Assembly: GCA_025360015.1 (NCBI GenBank)
Contig: JANYCZ010000068.1
Location: 186,001 to 250,000, forward strand
Reading direction: 5' to 3'
Origin: Verrucomicrobiota bacterium
GTDB taxonomy: Bacteria > Verrucomicrobiota > Verrucomicrobiia > Verrucomicrobiales > Verrucomicrobiaceae
Length of the DNA stretch: 64,000 nt
Of the stretch, positions 17,301-24,827 are shown piece after piece. The translations under genes and the position numbers were made by a program. The notes below the pieces were generated by a model. That model worked only from the letters and a program-made list of their open reading frames with translations. It was not told the origin of the DNA and did no database searches. How positions within the stretch are numbered: position 1 is the stretch's first letter; the number at the start of each line of letters is the position of its first letter.

Positions 17301-19454
17301 CCCGTCGGCCGCCGCGGAGTTGGTCACGGCTGCGGTAAAGAGGGTGTCCTCCCAGCTCCCCACCGCAGTCTGGCCCTGGCCGTGATCCCACACGAGCTGC
17401 ACATTGTTCAGCGACCAGTCAAAGGTGCGCGGTGCCATGGTGATCACCGGCATCAAATAGGTAGCAGCCTCCGCTGTGAGCGGGTCGGTGCCCATTTTCA
17501 ATTCCTCCGCATCCGTGCGGCCATCCCCATCGGAATCCGCCAGCAGAGGGTTCGTGTGGTCGGTCTTCACCTCATCTCCATCGGTGAGTCCGTCGCCATC
17601 CGTGTCTGAGAGCAGCGGATTGGAATGGTAGGTGTTTATCTCCGCACCGTCTGTCAGGCCATCGCCATCGGTGTCTGCGTTGTGAGGATCGGTGCTTGCA
17701 AGGCATTCCTGCAGGTTCGTCGCTCCATCTGTGTCAGGGTCCAGACTGGCATCCGCCGCTAAGTCAGGACGCAGCTTGTGCCGCAGCTCCCACCAGTCAG
17801 GCATGCTGTCCCCATCCGTGTCTGCGGTGGCGTGGACGATCTGGATGGCATGCAGCCCCACGTTGTCGGTACCGTAGCGGTACAGTTTGAGGTTGAACGA
17901 TGAGGCGGTGAGATTGCGAAAGCGCAGCACATTCCCCCGCCAGGGTTTGCTCTCCGAGGACAATGCCGGCTCAACAAACTCCGACTGCGGTCGCGTGGAG
18001 TTCGACAGGAAATGCCGATCCGTGGCCGCATCATCATTCAGACGCGCATAGCCATGATTGCCGTCCGTATAGCTGCCGACATAGGCGATGACGTCATAAT
18101 GAGAAAAGCTGATGTTGCTCATCGTCACGCTCACCGGCGTGTCATCTCCCACATTCAGGAAGGTGTTGAAAAGACGCTGGTTGCTGCTGCCGTCATTGCC
18201 CGTGTACCACATGCCGCTGGCCGTCCAGGCGATGTTCACATTGGTGTTTGCACCGGAGCTGTCCACCAGCTTGCCCAGCACAGGAGATCCCATGTCCGTG
18301 ACATCGCCGTTCACGCCGCCCCAGGGCGACATCAGTCGTGTCTCGTTCCAGTCCATCTGCGGCGCGTAGCCGGTGACCTCCAGAGGCTTGATGACGTTGG
18401 TGGCATTCTGATCCGTGGCGAAATGAAAGCCGATGGCATTGGGAAAGGCCGGAGGCTTGCTCGTAGAACTATTGGCATCATAGCCTGTGCGTATCTCCCA
18501 GCCATCCGGTGCACCATCGCCATCGGTGTCCACCAGCAAGGGTTTTGTGTGGTAGAGCTTGCCCTCATCGCCATCGCTCACACCATCGCCGTCGGTGTCC
18601 GCCAGCAGGGGATTCGTGAGATAGGTGGCCGCTTCTTCCTTGTCTGTCAGGCCATCGCCATCCGTGTCGGCATTGTTCGGGTCCGTGCTGAGGGGGTATT
18701 CCTGCAGGCTTGTCAGGCCATCGTGATCGTTGTCCTTGGCGGCGTCCGTGGCATCGCTGTCGCTCAGGCCCTGCTCCTCTTCCCAATACTGCGGAATGCC
18801 GTCATGATCTGCATCGACCAGTGCAGTCGGATTCAACTCAAACGCCACATCATCAAAGGCGATCCACGCATCCGTGGACCCGCCCGCACGGGAAATCTCA
18901 AGCACATTGGCACCGGCAACGGCACCGACTTGGCTGGCATTGAAAGACAGCACCAGGCCGTCATCGTGACTGAAGGTTTTTGTGCCCACCACCACCCCAT
19001 TCATTTTCACCACGACATCATGCGTGCCGTAGCCTTTCCCGCCGATGCCTTGCGCTGGCAGCCACCATCCTCCCCAGATCAGGTGAAAGGTCAGCCGGTA
19101 GCGGGCTGTGCTGGCGGCCTGCGCCGTGCTCAAAATGAAATGGAACCGGTCGTTCGGATCACTCGTGGTGATGGCGCGCTCAAAGTTTGTCGCTGGGTTC
19201 TCACTCACTGAAACGGCACCAATCGGAGCCGGATAGGTACCCGCGAAATAATAATCGTCATCCTCCAGCGTGGCACTGCCTGGCAACGCGTTGCTGTCGT
19301 AACTCTCGGAAGCGAATTCATTCGCCGAACTGTCTTGCACGCCGAGAGACCAGAATGTGGTAAAGCCAGCCTGAAGCGAACTGGCAAAACTCAGGGCCAA
19401 TAAAAACGCAGCCAGAGGCAGGTGATGAAGACGACCAAAAGCGGGGGCTGACAT
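14391..19454 (-). CDS. Giant secreted DUF1800 protein with calcium-binding-type repeats
   Basis: A 1687-residue exported protein. After a signal peptide (about 1-30, ending SSLQAG) comes a beta-sandwich-like N-terminal domain (30-210), then two or three blocks with some sixteen D-x-D-x-D-G-x-x-D units (for example NADTDGDGLTDKEEA, LADTDGDGVSDGDEG), which look like thrombospondin type 3 or EF-hand-like calcium sites. Jelly-roll-like inserts lie between the blocks (about 300-540 and 680-880). The C-terminal 520 residues (from about 1160, ISRANAALFLTQATFGPIPGD) are a full DUF1800 domain with conserved HVGNQKAKPEINQYPDENFAREVMQLFSIGL. Its role is unknown. It is probably surface-located and works with the DUF1501 protein, to which it is coupled by a one-base overlap. 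Confidence 0.92.
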   Translation of the reverse strand: MSAPAFGRLHHLPLAAFLLALSFASSLQAGFTTFWSLGVQDSSANEFASESYDSNALPGSATLEDDDYYFAGTYPAPIGAVSVSENPATNFERAITTSDPNDRFHFILSTAQAASTARYRLTFHLIWGGWWLPAQGIGGKGYGTHDVVVKMNGVVVGTKTFSHDDGLVLSFNASQVGAVAGANVLEISRAGGSTDAWIAFDDVAFELNPTALVDADHDGIPQYWEEEQGLSDSDATDAAKDNDHDGLTSLQEYPLSTDPNNADTDGDGLTDKEEAATYLTNPLLADTDGDGVSDGDEGKLYHTKPLLVDTDGDGAPDGWEIRTGYDANSSTSKPPAFPNAIGFHFATDQNATNVIKPLEVTGYAPQMDWNETRLMSPWGGVNGDVTDMGSPVLGKLVDSSGANTNVNIAWTASGMWYTGNDGSSNQRLFNTFLNVGDDTPVSVTMSNISFSHYDVIAYVGSYTDGNHGYARLNDDAATDRHFLSNSTRPQSEFVEPALSSESKPWRGNVLRFRNLTASSFNLKLYRYGTDNVGLHAIQIVHATADTDGDSMPDWWELRHKLRPDLAADASLDPDTDGATNLQECLASTDPHNADTDGDGLTDGAEINTYHSNPLLSDTDGDGLTDGDEVKTDHTNPLLADSDGDGRTDAEELKMGTDPLTAEAATYLMPVITMAPRTFDWSLNNVQLVWDHGQGQTAVGSWEDTLFTAAVTNSAAADGDSLRVGLRCTGNRVARYLYSGAAGAFSYSNNPTWDIWDTDWNWYVQDLRAALGFSGQGHMDISQRLRFRVNGTNAGNDPNAWTMTFEIRNMDTNQVVDSVTFTNCTLAPSAHNGTATWQNNSDPAAANRLSIDTLPGVQLLIRPTALTDTAAFAAYKDTARDGIPDAWEDAHGLNKNDPADAGRDPDHDGETNLQEYLLGTDPHNADTDGDSAPDGVEVAAGSDPLNPLSKPPFYSGLPAGVNGVDLNGNGIADAYEQWSGTFNLQGGRDSDGDGFTDAQEATAGTNPLDPKSHPWLSFLQTGNDFTLRWGLAASKQHQVWQSTDLKNWAPATGSPSTMSTEMRQTFANALSSARKFYKVAVNDVDTDGDGVSDWLEINVMHSDPNSANSLHAPVTVTTTVNGSPATTTISGDYYAYIERYQGGTVNGGFVSTDSGGSTGTGISRANAALFLTQATFGPIPGDIERLQGLGYAAWLTEQMVKTPTLHSTYIKKIADDVLGAHTDHLYNTNDSLLLFGNNMMSAFARAAVQGDDQLRQRVAYALSQILVASRHDANLTEKPVGMASFYDIFVKNAFGNYYDVLWNVTLHPCMGRYLSHVGNQKAKPEINQYPDENFAREVMQLFSIGLWELNPDGSRKVDANGQNIPTYTNTDITQTARVMTGLWFGGRDWGNGGWTDPDYSTPMTMHSAYHDFAPKTLVHGLVVPQRPMTDEDGMRDVAEAIRNLFNHPNCAPFISKQLIQFLVTDNPSPGYVQRISAKFADNGSGVRGDLAAVVRAILLDDEARDPRYSENVASHGKLKEPVVRTMALARAFGIRDVPTFVWWDWGDFYDSSRQEPTNSPSVFNFYRPEYRAAGLLTQNNLAGPVFQITDSYSSIAMPNKLWSIIDDGFHMSGVYHFPLDYTWAAALATTPELLVDELNMLFCGGRMGVATRAIILNAINQIPAEQATARAKVAVYLTIVSPEGAVIK

Positions 19455-19529
19455 TTGTTTAAATTAGCATATTTCTGGGAGAACCTCCACACCGATTGCG
19501 AGTTCAGCGGGGATCTGCGGTTTTGTATA

Positions 19530-19545
19530 GGGGATTAGAATCCCC
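19530..19545. repeat. Perfect inverted repeat GGGGATT-AG-AATCCCC
   Basis: A 7-bp perfect stem with a two-base centre, 76 bases upstream of the DUF1800 start on its minus strand. It may be an operator or just a dispersed palindrome. No T-run follows it in either direction. Confidence 0.4.
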
Positions 19546-19590
19546 GCTTCTACTGGGGCCTCGCCGTAGGCTTAGTCTTCAGGCTGGAAT

Positions 19591-19665
19591 GGGGCTCCCA
19601 AGCGGATTAGAACCACCAACCAAGGGATTATGAGTCCCCTGCTTTAACCGTTGAGGCACTCAGGC
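19591..19665 (-). pseudogene. Decayed copy of the tRNA (CAT) gene
   Basis: This stretch aligns without large gaps to the intact tRNA at 21024-21099, including the anticodon arm and loop (identical around 19621-19640), the D-arm and the T-arm. The acceptor arm no longer pairs, the T-loop has substitutions, and the 3' CCA is lost. The similarity continues through the 5' flank to about 19715, where GGCAACTGAT is shared with the flank of the intact gene. It is therefore a dead duplicate of tRNA plus leader, separated from the original by the Fic gene. Confidence 0.75.
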
Positions 19666-19759
19666 ACGTGATTGCACATCACACGAAAGACGCGGCAACT
19701 GATCATCCTCAATTAGCGATTTTGCAGCTGCCCTTAGAGCTTGCGCTTTCAATCAGGTG

Positions 19760-20842
19760 TCATTGCAGAATTCTGTACCGAGTGGCCCTCCCAGCGCCAA
19801 GCCGCTCCAGCTTCTTCATATCGAGCAGCTTTTTGATGATGGATTCCACAGTCCGCGTGGGGAAGCCCAGCGCGTCGATAGCACCCTTCCGTGAGAATTC
19901 TACGCCGGGTGCTGCCGCGGCCCACTGCCACAGTCGCAGTTGCTTCTGCGAAAGCAGGTGATCAATGCTTTCCCCTTCAAGAATCCGCAGCGCTTGAAGA
20001 GCTTGAGCCTGCACAATCCGCAGGAAGAAAAGCAGCCATTCGGAGACGTTTTCCTTTTTGGATTTCCAGGTCTTTTGGGTCTTATTGAGCGCCAAATAGT
20101 AATCGGTTTTGCTTCTTTCGACGAGCTTTTCATGCGACACCACGGCTGCAAAATGATAGCCATGCTGCAGCAGCATTAGGTTGCTCAGCAGCCGGCTCGC
20201 CCGCCCATTCCCATCCTGGAAGGGATGGATTGCCAGAAATTCGAAGATGAAATTGGCAACCAAGATCAGGGGGTGCTTCTGCTTTGCCTCCACCGCCCAT
20301 TGGTACCACTCCACCAGTTCCTGCATTTCTTTTTTGACCAGATGCGGGGGAGTCGGGTCGAAAATCACCCCGAGGACATTCCCGCTCTGATCCTTCGCCT
20401 CGACACGATTTGAACCGAATTTGTACTGCCCTTTGTGACGGACATCTTTCTCGCTGTATTTTAGCATGTCGCCATGCAGTTGCAGGATGGTCGATTCCTT
20501 CACAGGGATGTCTGCGAAGTTTTCGAAAACTAATTCAAGCATCTCGAGATAGCCGGCAACTTCTTGCTCATCACGGGTCGCAAACTTTTTGATGCGGAGA
20601 TTCCGGTAAAGCGCCTCCACTTCGCCATCGCTGAGCCGATTGCCCTCAATGCGGTTCGACGAACCGGTGGAGGTCACAATCACAGAATGCGTGAGGCGTT
20701 CCAGTGTCTGCGGCTGCATCCTGCCTGTGATTTGCCAGCCGTTTTTGACAGCATCAATCTCCGCGATGCTGCTGTACACCTTCTCAACGACCTCTGCCTT
20801 GAGGTTCAGCCGAGCGGTCAGTCTAAAGCCTTTCCAATCCAT
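19760..20842 (-). CDS. Fic family protein with winged-helix C-terminus
   Basis: A 360-residue Fic protein, expected to transfer AMP from ATP to a target protein. The catalytic loop HPFQDGNGRASR (about 204-215) is complete, with the catalytic His. An N-terminal inhibitory helix motif, S-x-x-x-E-G (SSNRIEG, S62-E66-G67), marks it as a class II self-inhibited Fic enzyme. The last 70 residues (VEFSRKGAIDALGFPTRTVESIIKKLLDMKKLERLG) look like a winged helix-turn-helix, so it could bind DNA. I chose the ATG at 20842 over the GTG at 20848 because AGGAG lies nine bases before it. The gene has its own promoter with a repeated operator. It stands alone between two tRNA copies, without an obvious small antitoxin. 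Confidence 0.93.
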   Translation of the reverse strand: MDWKGFRLTARLNLKAEVVEKVYSSIAEIDAVKNGWQITGRMQPQTLERLTHSVIVTSTGSSNRIEGNRLSDGEVEALYRNLRIKKFATRDEQEVAGYLEMLELVFENFADIPVKESTILQLHGDMLKYSEKDVRHKGQYKFGSNRVEAKDQSGNVLGVIFDPTPPHLVKKEMQELVEWYQWAVEAKQKHPLILVANFIFEFLAIHPFQDGNGRASRLLSNLMLLQHGYHFAAVVSHEKLVERSKTDYYLALNKTQKTWKSKKENVSEWLLFFLRIVQAQALQALRILEGESIDHLLSQKQLRLWQWAAAAPGVEFSRKGAIDALGFPTRTVESIIKKLLDMKKLERLGAGRATRYRILQ

Positions 20843-20844
20843 AG

Positions 20845-20892
20845 TCACATACTCCTATGTGAGATTATGTGAGATTATGTGAGAAAAGTCAA
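20845..20892 (-). promoter_or_regulatory. Promoter and repeat operator of the Fic gene
   Basis: On the minus strand, TTGACT (20887-20892) and CATAAT (20864-20869) are 17 bases apart. Three direct repeats of TATGTGAGA(T/A), read on the plus strand, at 20856-20865, 20866-20875 and 20876-20885, cover the spacer, the -10 and the expected start. The last half-site also forms a perfect inverted repeat, TCACATA-CTCC-TATGTGA (20845-20862), whose loop is the Shine-Dalgarno. A protein bound here would block transcription, and a hairpin in the mRNA would alter ribosome access. Confidence 0.7.
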
Positions 20893-21023
20893 GCCTGCCC
20901 AAGCTGTCGCGCAATGCCCATCTAAAAATGAAGGCATGAAGCGAGATAAAGATCCCTGATAAATCAAGGCTTCCGGCCTCATTGAGAGGGCTCAGCTCCA
21001 AGTTTTACAAGGCTTTATTAAAG

Positions 21024-21099
<76 letters not shown>

Positions 21100-21164
21100 G
21101 TGCGCACGGAGGTGTGCGATTATGCATCGCACGGGACACCCGGCAACTGATGATCTTGATCTCG

Positions 21165-24100
21165 CTAGACGGCGCGCTCGGCTTCGAGATCGAAGAGGAA
21201 GTCGAAATCTTCCTTTTCGAGCAGGTTGGTGAAGCCGCCTTCGCCCAGGACATTGTTGACCATGAGGTTCTTCTTGTGCTGCAGGGTCATGATTTTTTCC
21301 TCGATGGTGTTCTTGGTGAGCATGCGGTAGGCCATGACGGGCTGCGTCTGGCCGATGCGGTGCGCTCGGTCGATGGCCTGGTTTTCCACGGCGGGGTTCC
21401 ACCACGGATCGTAGAGGATGACGTAGGACGCGGCGGTGAGATTGAGACCGCTGCCGCCGGCTTTTAGGGAGAGCAGGAACACGCTGGCGTTTTCATCTTC
21501 CTGGAAGGCTCTGACGATGCCCGCGCGGTCGGTGCTGGCTCCGGTGAGCCAGTGGTAGGGCAGCTTCATCTCTTCGAGCTTGGTGCGGATGATCTTCAGC
21601 ATGGAGACGAACTGGCTGAAGAGCAGGACCTTGTGGCCTTCGTCATGCAGGCCTTGGATCACTTCGAGCGTGGAGGTGAGCTTGGCGCTCTCTTCATTCT
21701 CCGCCGTTTTGTCCACGAGGCCGGGATGGCAGCAGATCTGCCGCAGGCGCGTGAGGGCCTGCAGAATGGCAAAGCGGCGACGGTTCACCATGTCGAAGCC
21801 GGAGCTGTTCAGGACCATGTGCTGCGCGCGGGCGAGCTCCTCTTTGTAGAGCTCCGCCTGGCGGCCGCTCATCTCGCTGAGGAGGTTTTCCTCACTGCGT
21901 GAAGGCAGGTCGCGGGCCACCTGAGATTTTGTGCGGCGCAGCAGGAAGGGGCGCAGGCGTGCGGCGAGGCGCTCCGAGGCGCGCGGGTCTTTGCGGCGGT
22001 CAAAGTGGCGGTGGAAGTAGGCGCGCTCGCCCAGGGCTCCGGGCGTGGCAAAGGTCATCAAACTCCACAAGTCGAGAAGGCGGTTTTCCAGCGGCGTACC
22101 GGTCAGCACGAGGCGGTTGTCGGCACGAATCTGGCGCGCGGCTTTGGCGGCCTTGGAGTCGGGGTTCTTGATGTGCTGGCCTTCATCAAGGATGGCTGCG
22201 AGCCAGCGAACAGCAGCGAGTTCGCCGTCAAAGCCACGCATCTGCGCGTAGTTCATGACCACCACATCGATCTGGGTCATCACGAGGTTCAGATCAAACA
22301 GATCGCGGTCATGCAGCACGAGCACGCGCAGATCTGGCGAGCCTTTCTTGAACTCCAGCGCCCAGACGTCGAGCACTGATTTCGGACAGACGACGAGCAC
22401 GGGGAGGTGGGGGCCATCGGCCTTTTTGCGCGAGCGCAGCCACAGCACCCAGGTGATGGCCTGCAAGGTTTTGCCCAGGCCCATGTCATCCGCCAGGATG
22501 CCGCCGAAACGGTTGGAGGTGAGGTAGGTCAGGAAGTGGAAGCCATCGACCTGGTACGGGCGCAGGGTGACGTTCAAGCCCTCGGGCACGGGCGGGCGGG
22601 CATCGAGCTTTGCCTCTTCCATGCGTTCGACGATCTTGCTCCAGGCCTTCGGATTGACGATTTCCGCCGCATTCTCCTGCGCGAGCTGCCGCCAGTGCAG
22701 GCGGTGGGTCTCGTCGCTGTGCTCATTGAGGTCAATGCCGAGACGGTCGAGCATTTCCTGCTGCTCATCGCTGAGTTCGAGCTTTATCCGGCGCCAGGAA
22801 CCATCGGCCAGACGCACGAATTCGCCCTTGGCGGCGATGAGGCGGCGGATGTCGGCGGGTTTCAGATCCATGCCTTCAATGTCAAACACGAGGCGCAGAT
22901 CCAGCCAGTCGATGCTGCCTGCCTGCGTGGCTTCCAGGCGCACGCGGGCGATGAGCGGATCTGCAAGGATGGTTTGAAGGCTTTCATCCGTCTTCAGGCT
23001 GACGTTCTCAGGGAGCTGCGCTGCCCAGGCATGAAACACATCAGGGAAATCCTTCGCCATGCGCACGCGCCAGGCGTCATTTTCCATGTCCCAGGTGCGG
23101 CGGAGCTGGTTCATCAACTCTTCGGCATCGCGCAGGGCACGGCGGTCGCGGCAGACGATGGTGTCGTCGTTTTCAGCCGTTTTTTTTTCATCCACCGGCT
23201 GCCAGCCGGAAAAGCGCAGCATTTCACGCACGCGGCCTTCGCCATCGACGGCCTCGGCTTTGAGGGTGACAAACTCAGCTCCGCTGGAGTGCGAGGTCTT
23301 GGCCAGGCAGGCGGCGGTGATGTTCACATGCAGGTCTTCATGGCGCACGCGGCTCTTGATCGCGTCTGGCACGGGGATGTCGATCTCACGCATGAAGGCG
23401 ATGCCCTCGGCGGTGGCGAGCGCCTCCAGCGGCATGGTGATGCCGGCGTCGATGCGTGACTCATCATGCAGCCAGACCGGACCGCTGAACAAGGTGTCCG
23501 AGCTGAGGTACAACGTCTGCACACCGCGGAGGATGCGCAGCGGCAGCGGGGCAGGGGTGCCGTCTGGCGTTTCGAGCTGCAGGGTCAGGTTCAGGCCATT
23601 GGCACTCAGGCGGGCGACCCAGTTCAGAGGCTCGGGCACACGGTGAAAGGGGGCTTCATCCAGGGTGATCATGCGCTCATGCAACGCCGACTGCTGGAAC
23701 AGCGTGGCGAGCCATTGCGCATGATGTTTGGACTCCAGACGGAAGGAGTCGTTCCAATCCTCCTCGCTCTGAGCCAGGCAGGAGATGAAGAGCAGCTCCG
23801 AGCCGCCGGAGGTGACGATACGGCCATCGCGATGATCGCGGCGGAGATTGTCGAGCAGCGCGGCATCGACCGTGGTGTATGGGGTGGGCGTTTCACCTTC
23901 AAGGCGCATCTGCAGGCGCGCATCATTGACGGTGATGAGCAGGCGGAAGTCGCACACGCGCGGCGGCTGGCGGTGGCTTTTGCGATCGTCCTGGCGTGAG
24001 TCGATGAATTCGCGGATGCGCTTCTGCCACGTGGGCACGGTGCTGGCATGCCGCCATTCGCGCAGGGTTTCGCGGGTGGCATCAATGTCGCACATGCCAC

Positions 24101-24686
24101 GCAGGAAGAGGGGGACTGCGAGGCCCTTGTCGGCAAGGGCGAGAGCAATGTAGTTCCAGAACTCGCGCAGGGATTTGGGTGCTTCTGGCCAAAGCGCGAC
24201 GGGGTCCAGATTCTGGATGGCCCACTTCGGATGCAGGCGCACCATATCCTGATCGAAGATCTTGCCGGTGAGGCGCACGCGCTCGTAGCGCTTCTCCATC
24301 TTGCTCAGATAGTTCTCTTCATCAGGCGTGAGCGGGCGTTCGAGCTTAGCGGTGAGCTGATGCTCGAAATCCTCCTCCTCCACCGGAGGCAGGGGGAGCG
24401 TGCCACGGGCCTCGCGGCGCTGCACCGCCACCAGCGTGGTGCAGAGGGCGAGATTTTCCAATTCTTGATCATCGTCCACGTCGGTCTCGCCGTGCCAGCC
24501 ATGCTCGCCGCGCAGCCAGCGCACCTGGGCCGGGCGGTCATCGAGCCGCACCTCGGCCATCATTTCATCCTCCAGCAGTTCCAGTCCCCTCACGGCATCA
24601 TCATCTACGAGGCGTTCAGCCTCCTGACGGGTGCGTGCGTCGAACGGGCGGAGCAGAACGGGAAGTTGGGAGATGAGGCTGGACAT
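21165..24686 (-). CDS. SNF2-family DNA-dependent ATPase, large
   Basis: A 1173-residue SNF2/RapA-like protein. The first 650 residues are a bacterial SNF2-associated region of mixed strands and helices. The helicase core (about 700-1170) has motif I (DDMGLGKT, near 733), Ia, motif II as DEGQ, motif III (LTGTPLENRLLDLWSL), motif V (LLSLKAGGSGLNLTAASYVI) and motif VI (NQAIDRAHRIGQTQ). The third residue of motif II is Gly instead of the usual Ala (DEGQ for DEAQ). These ATPases move along double-stranded DNA and shift bound proteins. The gene is divergent from a second SNF2 gene with a 141-base gap between the two ATGs, and its stop lies 65 bases from the tRNA. Confidence 0.93.
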   Translation of the reverse strand: MSSLISQLPVLLRPFDARTRQEAERLVDDDAVRGLELLEDEMMAEVRLDDRPAQVRWLRGEHGWHGETDVDDDQELENLALCTTLVAVQRREARGTLPLPPVEEEDFEHQLTAKLERPLTPDEENYLSKMEKRYERVRLTGKIFDQDMVRLHPKWAIQNLDPVALWPEAPKSLREFWNYIALALADKGLAVPLFLRGMCDIDATRETLREWRHASTVPTWQKRIREFIDSRQDDRKSHRQPPRVCDFRLLITVNDARLQMRLEGETPTPYTTVDAALLDNLRRDHRDGRIVTSGGSELLFISCLAQSEEDWNDSFRLESKHHAQWLATLFQQSALHERMITLDEAPFHRVPEPLNWVARLSANGLNLTLQLETPDGTPAPLPLRILRGVQTLYLSSDTLFSGPVWLHDESRIDAGITMPLEALATAEGIAFMREIDIPVPDAIKSRVRHEDLHVNITAACLAKTSHSSGAEFVTLKAEAVDGEGRVREMLRFSGWQPVDEKKTAENDDTIVCRDRRALRDAEELMNQLRRTWDMENDAWRVRMAKDFPDVFHAWAAQLPENVSLKTDESLQTILADPLIARVRLEATQAGSIDWLDLRLVFDIEGMDLKPADIRRLIAAKGEFVRLADGSWRRIKLELSDEQQEMLDRLGIDLNEHSDETHRLHWRQLAQENAAEIVNPKAWSKIVERMEEAKLDARPPVPEGLNVTLRPYQVDGFHFLTYLTSNRFGGILADDMGLGKTLQAITWVLWLRSRKKADGPHLPVLVVCPKSVLDVWALEFKKGSPDLRVLVLHDRDLFDLNLVMTQIDVVVMNYAQMRGFDGELAAVRWLAAILDEGQHIKNPDSKAAKAARQIRADNRLVLTGTPLENRLLDLWSLMTFATPGALGERAYFHRHFDRRKDPRASERLAARLRPFLLRRTKSQVARDLPSRSEENLLSEMSGRQAELYKEELARAQHMVLNSSGFDMVNRRRFAILQALTRLRQICCHPGLVDKTAENEESAKLTSTLEVIQGLHDEGHKVLLFSQFVSMLKIIRTKLEEMKLPYHWLTGASTDRAGIVRAFQEDENASVFLLSLKAGGSGLNLTAASYVILYDPWWNPAVENQAIDRAHRIGQTQPVMAYRMLTKNTIEEKIMTLQHKKNLMVNNVLGEGGFTNLLEKEDFDFLFDLEAERAV

Positions 24687-24827
24687 GCGCGGAATTGAGG
24701 CCCGCGCTGGTCAGCGGCGGGGGAACCGGAGCGATAGCATGGACAGAGGCCTTTGGGAAACGAGGATTGCTGAATTTCCGAGCTCCAAACTCTTGTTTGA
24801 CATCGCTTCCTCGTCCAAACACAGCCC

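Noticed and set aside
24687..24827. Promoters of the divergent SNF2 genes
   Set aside because: I found no convincing -35/-10 pair or operator in the gap.
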